Part shown: one piece after another, positions 50,429 through 57,880 of the stretch | Layout of the letters: each line of letters begins with the position of its first letter | How positions within the stretch are numbered: the stretch's first letter is position 1 | From: Vicinamibacterales bacterium | GTDB taxonomy: Bacteria; Acidobacteriota; Vicinamibacteria; Vicinamibacterales; UBA8438 | Direction: 5' to 3' | DNA length: 59,976 bases | Assembly: GCA_958296065.1 (NCBI GenBank) | Contig: CATQHX010000058.1 | Coordinates: 1-59,976 of the forward strand | Made by a program: the position numbers and the translations under genes | Notes under the pieces: generated by a model | What the model saw: the letters and a program-made list of their open reading frames with translations, nothing else | Told to the model about the DNA's origin: nothing | Databases searched by the model: none

Positions 50429-50566
50429 ACCCGTCGAAGCGCACCCGGAAGACCAGTTCGGCCAGCCGCGCGTTGTCGTAGTCGACGAAGATCCGCTCGT
50501 CCTGCGCCCCGTAGAGATGGTCACCTTGGCGACGTCGCTCCGGCCACGACGTCTGACCAGGACGCA

Positions 50567-51568
50567 TCAGCCGGAACGCGCCTCGCCGAACCGGGGAGAT
50601 ACCGGCGAGCTGTCCGCGGTCGGCAGGCCGATCTGCACGAACCGCGGCCTGTCGGCATCGGCGACGGAAACGTACTTCCAGAGAGCGCCATCGGCCGCTC
50701 GTGGCCCGGTCGGGTGGTCCACGACGCGGGTCGTGCCGTCCCGGATCGGTCCCAGGTCCGCGGCGTGCGGCAGATCGGCGACGGCGCTCGGACGAGGCGA
50801 AGTCAGACTGCTGTAGAGGACGCCGGCGTCCTTCGCTACCACCTCCATCTCACCGATGGCAGTGGAACGAACGATGCGCCGCAGCCGGCCGTCGATCTCC
50901 CCCGGGGCCCAACCTGCCGCTTCCGCGGCCGCGACGAAGCGCGCCGACAGCGTGGCCTGCACGATCATCTGCTGGGCGAGGAGCCCCTCGAACACGCTCC
51001 TGATCTCCTCGTACTCGCTGGTACGGGCGCTCGCCAGCAACTCCGGCTCGCTGAAGGCGGCCAGCACGGCGGTCATGACCGGCGAAGTGTAGACGCCGCT
51101 CTGCAGCGCCTGCTCCTCGAAGGCCAGCGCGTTGCCCACCTGCACGATCCGCCGCCGGTCGACGCCGGCGACCCCGACGTACTTGAAGACCTCGTTGTCG
51201 ATCTCGCGCACCTGCGCGCCCTGCGCGACGACGTCGTCACTCTCCGGGTCGGACGAAAGCAAGGGATGGAACGCCGAGGCCTGCGGCTGCACGGCGGGAT
51301 CGGGACTGAAGCGGAAGGGCACGGGCGCGCCGCTCGCGTCGCGGACGGTAGTGATGCAGGCGACGCCCTCCCCGTCCGTGATCCAGCACTCGTCGAGCAC
51401 GGTGGCCGACACGACCGCGCTGAGCGTCTCGATCACCCGTTCCGGGCCGTGTCCGGCAGCCTCTGCCGCGGCCACCAGATGCGCGGCGATGCGGGCCTGC
51501 CCCGTCATCTGGTCGTCGAGCATCGCATCGAGAGCGCGCGCAACGTCGGCCAGCGAGATGTCGCCCAT
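50567..51568 (-). CDS. Internally duplicated protein of unknown function
   Basis: A 333-residue cytoplasmic protein; ATG with GGGGAGG ten bases upstream. It consists of two similar halves. The first (about 5-165) has A-H-L-V-A-A-A-E-A-A-G-H-G, D-E-C-W-I-T-D-G-E-G-V and D-N-E-V-F-K-Y-V-G-V-A-G-V-D-R-R-R-I-V-Q-V-G. The second (about 185-320) has A-R-F-V-A-A-A-E-A-A-G-W-A, M-E-V-V-A-K-D-A-G-V and G-A-L-W-K-Y-V-S-V-A-D-A-D-R-P-R-F-V-Q-I-G. The W-I-T-D/V-V-A-K-D segment followed by a beta hairpin is reminiscent of Cache/PAS-type sensor folds, but there is no output domain. I do not recognise the family. Confidence 0.65.
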   Translation of the reverse strand: MGDISLADVARALDAMLDDQMTGQARIAAHLVAAAEAAGHGPERVIETLSAVVSATVLDECWITDGEGVACITTVRDASGAPVPFRFSPDPAVQPQASAFHPLLSSDPESDDVVAQGAQVREIDNEVFKYVGVAGVDRRRIVQVGNALAFEEQALQSGVYTSPVMTAVLAAFSEPELLASARTSEYEEIRSVFEGLLAQQMIVQATLSARFVAAAEAAGWAPGEIDGRLRRIVRSTAIGEMEVVAKDAGVLYSSLTSPRPSAVADLPHAADLGPIRDGTTRVVDHPTGPRAADGALWKYVSVADADRPRFVQIGLPTADSSPVSPRFGEARSG

Positions 51569-51588
51569 CGGGTACCGGCCTCCCCTCG

Positions 51589-52059
51589 TCAGGCGCCGTG
51601 AAAGGCCGCTTCCAGCGCGGCGATGTCCAGCTTCCGCATCTCCATCATCGCGGCCTGCGCCCGGCCGGCAGCCTCCCTGTCCGCGGCGTAGATCATGCGT
51701 GCCAGGGCTTCGGGAACGATCTGCCACGACACGCCGTACCGGTCGACGAGCCATCCGCACCGGCTCTCCCGGCCGCCGTCCGCGGTCAGCGCCGCCCACA
51801 GCCGGTCGGTCTCTGCCTGGTCCTTCGTCGGCACCGAGATGGACACCGCGGGGGTGTGCCGGTAGTGCGGCCCGCCGTTCAGGATCATGTACGGCGCACC
51901 GGACAGCGTGAACTCCACGACGAGCGGGGGCGCGTCGGGGCTCGGTCGATGGACCGCTTCCACCTCGCTGTCCGGCAGCAGGGATACGTAGAATTCCGCC
52001 GCCTCCTCGCCCCGGCCGTCGAACCACAGGCAGGTGCGGACCTTCGTCGTGAATTCCAT
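51589..52059 (-). CDS. PhnB-like VOC superfamily protein
   Basis: A 156-residue protein starting M-E-F-T-T-K-V-R-T-C-L-W-F-D. It has the PhnB/3-demethylubiquinone methyltransferase-like VOC pattern: A-A-E-F-Y-V-S-L-L-P-D-S-E-V, G-A-P-Y-M-I-L-N-G-G-P-H-Y, then G-W-L-V-D-R-Y-G-V-S-W-Q-I-V-P and a C-terminal M-M-E-M-R-K-L-D-I helix. The true function of this widespread family is uncertain. It lies 20 bases upstream of the internally duplicated protein gene on the same strand. Confidence 0.82.
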   Translation of the reverse strand: MEFTTKVRTCLWFDGRGEEAAEFYVSLLPDSEVEAVHRPSPDAPPLVVEFTLSGAPYMILNGGPHYRHTPAVSISVPTKDQAETDRLWAALTADGGRESRCGWLVDRYGVSWQIVPEALARMIYAADREAAGRAQAAMMEMRKLDIAALEAAFHGA

Positions 52060-52211
52060 GAGCCTCACGCGGCCCTGAGCCGCTGACTTCTCAGTGTACG
52101 GGCGCCCGATGGGCATGTCGAGTGCCCGAACGGCTCCTGACGCGCAACCCGAGGTCCGCCCCGTATTGGGCTGCGGTCCCGGGCAGGCAGCTTGACGCTG
52201 TTTCATGAAGT

Positions 52212-52230
52212 AGTTACGCTTTAGGTAACT
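52212..52230. promoter_or_regulatory. Inverted repeat before higBA, candidate operator
   Basis: AGTTAC and GTAACT form a perfect 6-bp inverted repeat with a 7-base spacer, 13 bases before the toxin start. The layout is the same as at hicAB. HigA-type antitoxins bind palindromes at their own promoter. Confidence 0.5.
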
Positions 52231-52243
52231 CTTTGAGCTGCAT

Positions 52244-52573
52244 TTGGAGATCTTCTTCAAGACCCGCAAGCTCGCGAAGGTCTTCAACTCGGAACGTGAG
52301 CTCCGCAAGCAGTACGGCGACCGCATGGCGAGGACGATCGCGATTCGCCTCGCGGTCCTGAAGCACGCTCGCGCGTTGTCGATGGTGCCGCTGACTCCGC
52401 CAGACAGACGGCACCGCCTCGCCGGCAAACGGAAAGCGCAGTACGCGGTGGACCGCGTCCATCCGTATCGGCTGGTGTTCGAGCCGCGACGCAGCTCCAT
52501 AGGCGACGCCGCGAACCGCGACACGGCTGGCGTGACCGCGATCACAATCGTCGAGGTGACCGACTACCACTGA
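52244..52573 (+). CDS. higB: HigB/RelE-like toxin
   Basis: A 109-residue protein. The TTG start gives M-E-I-F-F-K-T-R-K-L-A-K-V-F-N-S, the usual family N terminus; no ATG is in position. Further motifs are L-R-K-Q-Y-G-D-R-M-A, H-R-L-A-G-K-R-K-A-Q-Y-A-V-D, H-P-Y-R-L-V-F-E-P and I-V-E-V-T-D-Y-H at the end. RelE-superfamily toxins cut mRNA at the ribosome. It is followed after 13 bases by its antitoxin gene. Confidence 0.82.
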   Translation: MEIFFKTRKLAKVFNSERELRKQYGDRMARTIAIRLAVLKHARALSMVPLTPPDRRHRLAGKRKAQYAVDRVHPYRLVFEPRRSSIGDAANRDTAGVTAITIVEVTDYH

Positions 52574-52586
52574 ACAGGGGCACGAC

Positions 52587-53669
52587 ATGGGGACGGCCAC
52601 CAACCGCTACGAGCCGGACTACACCGTTCCACCCGGCTGGGTGCTGAAGGAGCGCCTCGACGCCCAGGACATGACGCCGGCCGAGCTCGCTCGACGGTGC
52701 GGGCGCTCCGCGAAGCTCATCAGCGAGATCGTCGCCGGAAAAGCACCCATCGAACCGCGGACCGCCCTGCAGTTCGAGAAGGTCCTCGGCGTCGACGCCG
52801 CGATCTGGCTCGGCATCGAGACGGACTACCGTCTCCAACAGACGCGCGCTGCTGAAGCCGAACAAGCAGTCGCCGCCGCTGCATGGTCCCGATCCTTCCC
52901 AATTCGTGAACTGGCGAAACGGGCCGTCAGGCCCGTGGCTGGCGGGGACCTGGTTTCGGCACTGCTCGCCTTCTTCGCAGTCGCGTCCGTGGAGGCTTGG
53001 CACGCGAAGTACGGGGAAGCGAATGTCGCCTACCGCCATTCTCCGAGCTTCGCGAGCGACAGATTCGCGCTGGCTGCGTGGCTCCGGCTCGCGGAGCTCG
53101 ATGCCGCCGATCAGCCGCGTGCCCACTATAGCGAGTCCGGGTTCAAGGACGCATTGAAGCAGGTCCGGCGGTTGACTCGCACACCGGTGCCGGAATCGAT
53201 CCGGGAAGCGCGAGGACTGTGCAACAGTGCGGGCGTCGCCTTGTCGCTGGTCGAGCCGCTGTCGAAGGCGCGCCTGAGCGGCGCAGCCTGGTGGCTCTCG
53301 GCCCGCCACCCGATCATTGCGCTCAGCACGCGCCACAAGACGGACGACCACCTGTGGTTCAGCCTCTTCCACGAGGCAGCGCACATCCTGTTGCACGGCA
53401 AGAAGAGCGTGTTTGTGGACGGATCCGACAACGATGGCAACGACATGGAGACCGAGGCGAACGCCTGGGCGGCGAACTTCCTCGTGCCGCGTGCAGTCTG
53501 GCGGCGGTTCACTCGACTCGGCGTTTTCACCCGCGCCGCCGTCCAGCAGTTCGCCGAAGAGCAAGGCCTCGCCCCGGGTATCGTCGTCGGAAATCTGCAG
53601 CACGAAGGGCTTCTTCCGTGGAGCCACTTGAACGACCTGAAGGCGCGGCTGCAGTGGACCGGCAAGTGA
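52587..53669 (+). CDS. higA: HigA-type antitoxin with ImmA/IrrE peptidase domain
   Basis: A 360-residue protein. Residues 20-85 form an XRE/HigA helix-turn-helix: P-G-W-V-L-K-E-R-L-D, M-T-P-A-E-L-A-R-R-C-G-R-S and I-S-E-I-V-A-G-K-A-P-I-E. The C-terminal half is an ImmA/IrrE metallopeptidase-like domain: L-F-H-E-A-A-H-I-L-L-H-G with the H-E-x-x-H zinc motif, and E-T-E-A-N-A-W-A-A-N-F-L-V-P with the third ligand. This long form of HigA is common next to HigB. Complete catalytic residues suggest an active peptidase that may control the antitoxin or another target. The following gap of about 200 bases holds no supported gene. Confidence 0.85.
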   Translation: MGTATNRYEPDYTVPPGWVLKERLDAQDMTPAELARRCGRSAKLISEIVAGKAPIEPRTALQFEKVLGVDAAIWLGIETDYRLQQTRAAEAEQAVAAAAWSRSFPIRELAKRAVRPVAGGDLVSALLAFFAVASVEAWHAKYGEANVAYRHSPSFASDRFALAAWLRLAELDAADQPRAHYSESGFKDALKQVRRLTRTPVPESIREARGLCNSAGVALSLVEPLSKARLSGAAWWLSARHPIIALSTRHKTDDHLWFSLFHEAAHILLHGKKSVFVDGSDNDGNDMETEANAWAANFLVPRAVWRRFTRLGVFTRAAVQQFAEEQGLAPGIVVGNLQHEGLLPWSHLNDLKARLQWTGK

Positions 53670-53873
53670 ACGGACGCATGCTGAAGCGTGGAGGATTCGT
53701 TTGGAGATAGGCTTCCCGACAGCTTCAAGGTCCGCTTCGGTCATGGCAGCGGAGAGCCAGTGCCTCTGTCCATACTGCCATCACAACGCGGGAGGGTTAC
53801 GAGGCAGCCGACGGACTTTCATAGTCGTTCAGTGCTCAATGGGGACACGGTTTGTGCGAAAGGACCACGCTCC

Positions 53874-56063
53874 TCACCCGACTGCCGCGACGCGGCGCAA
53901 CTCTACGGCGCACGCCTTGTACGACGGCTGCTTCGAGTAGGGATCGAAGACCGCGTCGGTGAGGCGGTTGGTCTCCTCGTAGTGCATGGGGACGAAGACC
54001 TGTCCCGGCTGCACCGAGCGGGTGACGAACGCGGTGGCGCTGATGCGGCCGCGGCGCGACTCGACCTGGACGGCGTCGCTGGTGACGATTCCGCGGGCCC
54101 TGGCGTCCGCCGGGTTGACCTCCACGTAGACCTGCGCGGGATACAGCTTGCGCAGCACGGCCGACTTCGCGGTACGGGTCTGGGTGTGCCACTGCGCCGC
54201 GCTGCCGCGCCCGGTCAGGAGCAGCAGCGGGAACCGGTCGCTCGGCGGCTCCGGCAGCGGACGCGGGTCCTCGTAGAGAAAGCGGGCGCGCCCGTCCGGG
54301 TGGTAGTAGCGGCCGTCCTCGAAGAGCCTGCGCTCCGTCTCCGGAACCGCCTCGGACTCCCCAGCCGGGCACGGCCACTGGATGCCGCCCCGCTCGTCCA
54401 GCATGTCGTAACCGTCGATGCCGGTGATGTCGCACGGCTGGCCCACCGAGAGCCGCTTGAGGATCTGGAACGTCGAGGCCGGCGACTGCCACTGGCGGAA
54501 CATCTCGCCGCAGCCCCAGTACTCGGCCACCAGCTTGAAGATGGAGAAGTCCGCGAGGGCCTGCCCCGGCGCACGGGCCACCCTCTTGATGGTACCGATG
54601 CGCCGCTCGGAGTTGATGAAGGTCCCGTCCTTCTCGCCCCAACCGGCCGCCGGTAGCACGAGGTCGGCCATCCGAGCGGTCTCGGTCGTGGCGTACATGT
54701 CCTGCACGACGAGGCAGTCGAGGCGGCCGAGGATGTCGCGCGCCTGCCCCTGGTTGATCCAGGAGTGCGCGGTGTTGGTGCAGACGACCCAGAGGCCCTT
54801 GATCCGCTCGCGGAGAATCCCCTCGATGATCTCGTTGTAGGCCCAGCTCGGCTCCGTCGGGATGACCGCCGGGTCGATGTCGAGCACCCGCGCCACCTTC
54901 TCGCGGTGTTCCGGATTCGCGAAGTCGTGGCCGCCGAGCAGGTTGGTGGTGTTGCTGAACAGGCGCGAGCCCATCGCGTTGCATTGGCCGGTGATGGAGT
55001 TGGCGCCGGTGCCGGGGCGGCCGATGTTGCCGGTCATCAGCGCCAGGTTGATGATGCTCTGCGCGGTGCGCACCCCCTGATAGCTCTGGTTGACGCCCAT
55101 CGTCCACCAGAACGACACTCGCCGGCCGCCATGAATCGTCTCGGCGAGCCGCTCGACGGCGTCGGCCCCGAGTCCGGTCTCCTCCGCCGCCCGCTCGAGG
55201 GTGTAGGGCTCTACCGCCGCCGCGTACTCGTCGAAGCCGCGCGTGTGCGCGTCGATGTAGGCCCCGTCGATCCAGCCGCGCTCGATCAGCAGCCGGGCCA
55301 GGCCGTAGAAGAGCGCCTGGTCCGACTTGGGACGGATCGGCAGGTGCTCGGTCGCCTGCATCGCCGTCTCGGTTACGCGCGGATCGATGACCACGATGGC
55401 CGGGTCGTGGCGGTTGCGCAACACCCGCTCCCACAGGATGGGATGCGCGAGGCACGGGTTGGCCCCCACGAACACGAGCACGTCGGATTCCTCGAGGTCG
55501 CGGTAGGTGTAGGGCGGCGCGTCGAAACCGAACGCCTGCTTGTAGGCCACCACCGAGGTGGCCATGCACTGGCGCGTGTTGCCGTCGCCGTGCGCCATTC
55601 CCATGCCGAACTTGGCCAGCGCGCCGAGCAGCGCCATCTCCTCGGTCGGCATCTGCCCCGTGCTGAGGAATGCCACCGATTCCGGCCCGTGCTGCGCCTG
55701 GATGGCCTTGAAGCGCTCGACCATCGTCCGCAGCGCATCGTCCCAGGCCACCGGGCGCTGGACGCCGGACGCATCGCGCCGTAGCGGCTCGGCGGCGCGG
55801 TCGCCGGCCTCGAGCACGGACAGCGCCTCCCACCCCTTGGGGCAGGCGACGCCGCGGTTCACCGGGTAGTCGGCGGCGGGGGTCAGGCTCACCGCCTCGC
55901 CGTCCTTGAGATGGACGGTAAGGCTGCAGCCGGTCGAGCAGTAACCGCACACCATGTCGGTGGTGGCGTCGGGCTTGAGCCTCGCCGGTACCTGTCCGAG
56001 CCCGAAGCCGCCGGGCGCACGCAGTAGGTCGCGGGTCAGGTGCCCGTCGCGTTGATACAGCAT
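53874..56063 (-). CDS. Bis-MGD molybdopterin oxidoreductase, assimilatory nitrate reductase type
   Basis: A 729-residue catalytic subunit without a Tat signal, so it should act in the cytoplasm. The N-terminal 4Fe-4S site is C39-x2-C42-x3-C46 and C74 (V-C-G-Y-C-S-T-G-C and V-A-C-P-K-G). Molybdopterin-binding motifs include [30 protein letters not shown] and Q-C-N-A-M-G-S. The C-terminal domain has L-L-T-G-R-G-S and [10 protein letters not shown]. Length and pattern suit NasA/NarB-type nitrate reductases. It starts three bases after the iron-sulfur/membrane subunit gene. Confidence 0.88.
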   Translation of the reverse strand: MLYQRDGHLTRDLLRAPGGFGLGQVPARLKPDATTDMVCGYCSTGCSLTVHLKDGEAVSLTPAADYPVNRGVACPKGWEALSVLEAGDRAAEPLRRDASGVQRPVAWDDALRTMVERFKAIQAQHGPESVAFLSTGQMPTEEMALLGALAKFGMGMAHGDGNTRQCMATSVVAYKQAFGFDAPPYTYRDLEESDVLVFVGANPCLAHPILWERVLRNRHDPAIVVIDPRVTETAMQATEHLPIRPKSDQALFYGLARLLIERGWIDGAYIDAHTRGFDEYAAAVEPYTLERAAEETGLGADAVERLAETIHGGRRVSFWWTMGVNQSYQGVRTAQSIINLALMTGNIGRPGTGANSITGQCNAMGSRLFSNTTNLLGGHDFANPEHREKVARVLDIDPAVIPTEPSWAYNEIIEGILRERIKGLWVVCTNTAHSWINQGQARDILGRLDCLVVQDMYATTETARMADLVLPAAGWGEKDGTFINSERRIGTIKRVARAPGQALADFSIFKLVAEYWGCGEMFRQWQSPASTFQILKRLSVGQPCDITGIDGYDMLDERGGIQWPCPAGESEAVPETERRLFEDGRYYHPDGRARFLYEDPRPLPEPPSDRFPLLLLTGRGSAAQWHTQTRTAKSAVLRKLYPAQVYVEVNPADARARGIVTSDAVQVESRRGRISATAFVTRSVQPGQVFVPMHYEETNRLTDAVFDPYSKQPSYKACAVELRRVAAVG

Positions 56064-56066
56064 CGG

Positions 56067-57875
56067 CTACAGGGTTCCCGGCATGCGCGGCGATGCGACC
56101 GCCGCGAAGAAGAGGTACCGCTCCAGGAGCTCGCCCGCAAGGCACGCGAGGAAGAGCATGCCGACGAGCACCGCGAACACGAGGTCCTGGCCCTGCCCGG
56201 ACGGCGCCGGGACGCGGCTCAGCAGGAGCAGGCCGGGCATGGCCAGACCGCCGAGCAGTCCCGCCGCGAAGCGCGCCATCGTGACGTTGGAGAGCGCGCC
56301 GGTCATCAACCACGCCGTGCGCTTCAACGAAGTGGTCGACCGGGAGGCCAGGTGGCGGAACACGGCCGCCTCGAACAGCAGCTTGACGGCCGTGGCGACG
56401 ATGAGTCCGCGGCACAGAAGGGGACCGTAGCGGTCGATGGCGACCCCGGCCAGCGCCTCGTCGCCGGCGGCGGCGACGATCGAGAGCGGCAGCCACGCCG
56501 CGGCCAGCCCCAGCACCGCGGTCGTCAGGAAGAAGCGGCCGGCGGTGGCCGGGCCGTTCCAGAAGTCGCGTTTCGTGTAGTCGTAGACCATCACCGAGCA
56601 GAGCACACCGGCGGCGCCGGACAGGGCCACGCCCCAGCCGAGCCACCACCCGAAACCCGCCTCGACCGCGGCTACCGGCGCGACCGTCAATTCCCAACCG
56701 GCGAGTCGCCCCGGCCAGCCCGCCGATGCCGCCCAGGACCAGGCGGCATAGATCACGGCCAGCCCGGCGAAGACCCCGAAGGCCAGGATCTCGCGGCTGA
56801 GCCACGAGTGGCGCAGGCCCAGGACGGCCCGGTAGGCGTAGCGCGGGCGGCCGAGGTGCAGCACGCTCACCCCGAGCGCGAGCAGGCCGAACACCAGGGC
56901 GCTGGCGCTGTGAACCGGGCGGATGCTCGCCGTCAGCGCCCCCGGCACGAGCAGCTCCAGCAACCTTTCCACGAGGAACGCCCCGACCGAGAGCTGCGTG
57001 AGGGCCAGCATCAGGATCAGCGACCAGTGCGCCTGCTCGGGCCGCACCGTGTGGTAGTCCGCCGGAACCATGTTGCGCGGCAGGACCCGCTCCGTCCGGT
57101 AGGCGGTCGTCGGCAGCGTCAGGGCCGGCTCGGGAGCCCCCGGCACGAACAGGTGGGTCTCGGATTCCTCGACGACCTGCTCGACGTCCACCACGCGGAT
57201 CGCGATGGCGCCGTTCGGACACGACTGCACGCAGGCAGGGGCTTCTCCCTCGGCCAGCCGGTCGCTGCACATGTCGCACTTGCGGACGATGCCCTTGGAA
57301 CGGCTGTACTTGGGCGCCTCGTAGGGGCAGGCCAGCGTGCAGTACTGGCAACCGAAGCACTGATCGTCGAGGTGCTTGACGATGCCCGTGACGGGGTCCT
57401 TCTCGTAGGCCTCCACCGGACACGCGTGCATGCAGGCCGGGTCCAGGCAGTGGTGACATGCCGTGGTGACATGCTGGACGACCGGCAGGCTCCGGCTTCC
57501 ACCGTGCAAGAGGCCCACGTCGCGCCACGACTCCTCCTCCTCGAGACCGTTCAGCGAGTGACACGCGGCGACGCACGACTTGCAACCGGAGCAGGCGTCG
57601 AGATCCACGTCGAAGGCGTACTGCTGGCCGGCGGCCGGCGGGGTCGCCGGCATCAACGCCGAGTAGCGCCCGGCCAGGGCCGGACCGCCGGCGTGCGCGG
57701 CGTCGTGCGCCTGCGCGAAGCGCGCCACGGCGGTGACCTGCTGCTCTTTCAGATACCGGTCGACGAGGGTCGACGCACCAGCCGGGCTCGCGACAGTCGC
57801 GCCGGCCACCGGCGGCGACGGGACAGGCTCGGGGGCGGCCTCCGATTCGAGCGCGACGTTTTCTGAAACGGTCAT
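56067..57875 (-). CDS. Fused four-cluster ferredoxin and DmsC-type membrane anchor
   Basis: A 602-residue protein combining DmsB- and DmsC-like parts. Residues 85-235 carry four cysteine groups for 4Fe-4S clusters: C-S-G-C-K-S-C-V-A-A-C-H, C-H-H-C-L-D-P-A-C-M-H-A-C-P, C-F-G-C-Q-Y-C-T-L-A-C-P-Y and C-D-M-C with C-V-Q-S-C-P. The C-terminal 320 residues hold about eight membrane helices of the DmsC/NrfD kind. No Tat signal precedes the clusters. It probably passes electrons from quinol to the cytoplasmic molybdoenzyme encoded next. ATG 57875 follows GGGGTGAG; a GTG at 57884 overlapping the previous stop is an alternative. Confidence 0.87.
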   Translation of the reverse strand: MTVSENVALESEAAPEPVPSPPVAGATVASPAGASTLVDRYLKEQQVTAVARFAQAHDAAHAGGPALAGRYSALMPATPPAAGQQYAFDVDLDACSGCKSCVAACHSLNGLEEEESWRDVGLLHGGSRSLPVVQHVTTACHHCLDPACMHACPVEAYEKDPVTGIVKHLDDQCFGCQYCTLACPYEAPKYSRSKGIVRKCDMCSDRLAEGEAPACVQSCPNGAIAIRVVDVEQVVEESETHLFVPGAPEPALTLPTTAYRTERVLPRNMVPADYHTVRPEQAHWSLILMLALTQLSVGAFLVERLLELLVPGALTASIRPVHSASALVFGLLALGVSVLHLGRPRYAYRAVLGLRHSWLSREILAFGVFAGLAVIYAAWSWAASAGWPGRLAGWELTVAPVAAVEAGFGWWLGWGVALSGAAGVLCSVMVYDYTKRDFWNGPATAGRFFLTTAVLGLAAAWLPLSIVAAAGDEALAGVAIDRYGPLLCRGLIVATAVKLLFEAAVFRHLASRSTTSLKRTAWLMTGALSNVTMARFAAGLLGGLAMPGLLLLSRVPAPSGQGQDLVFAVLVGMLFLACLAGELLERYLFFAAVASPRMPGTL

Positions 57876-57880
57876 CGGTC

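Noticed and set aside
53670..53873. Small cysteine-containing frame (C-P-Y-C-H-H) between higA and the nitrate reductase operon
   Set aside because: The frame overlaps the 3' end of the oxidoreductase gene and has no ribosome site or recognisable family, so it was not called as a gene.
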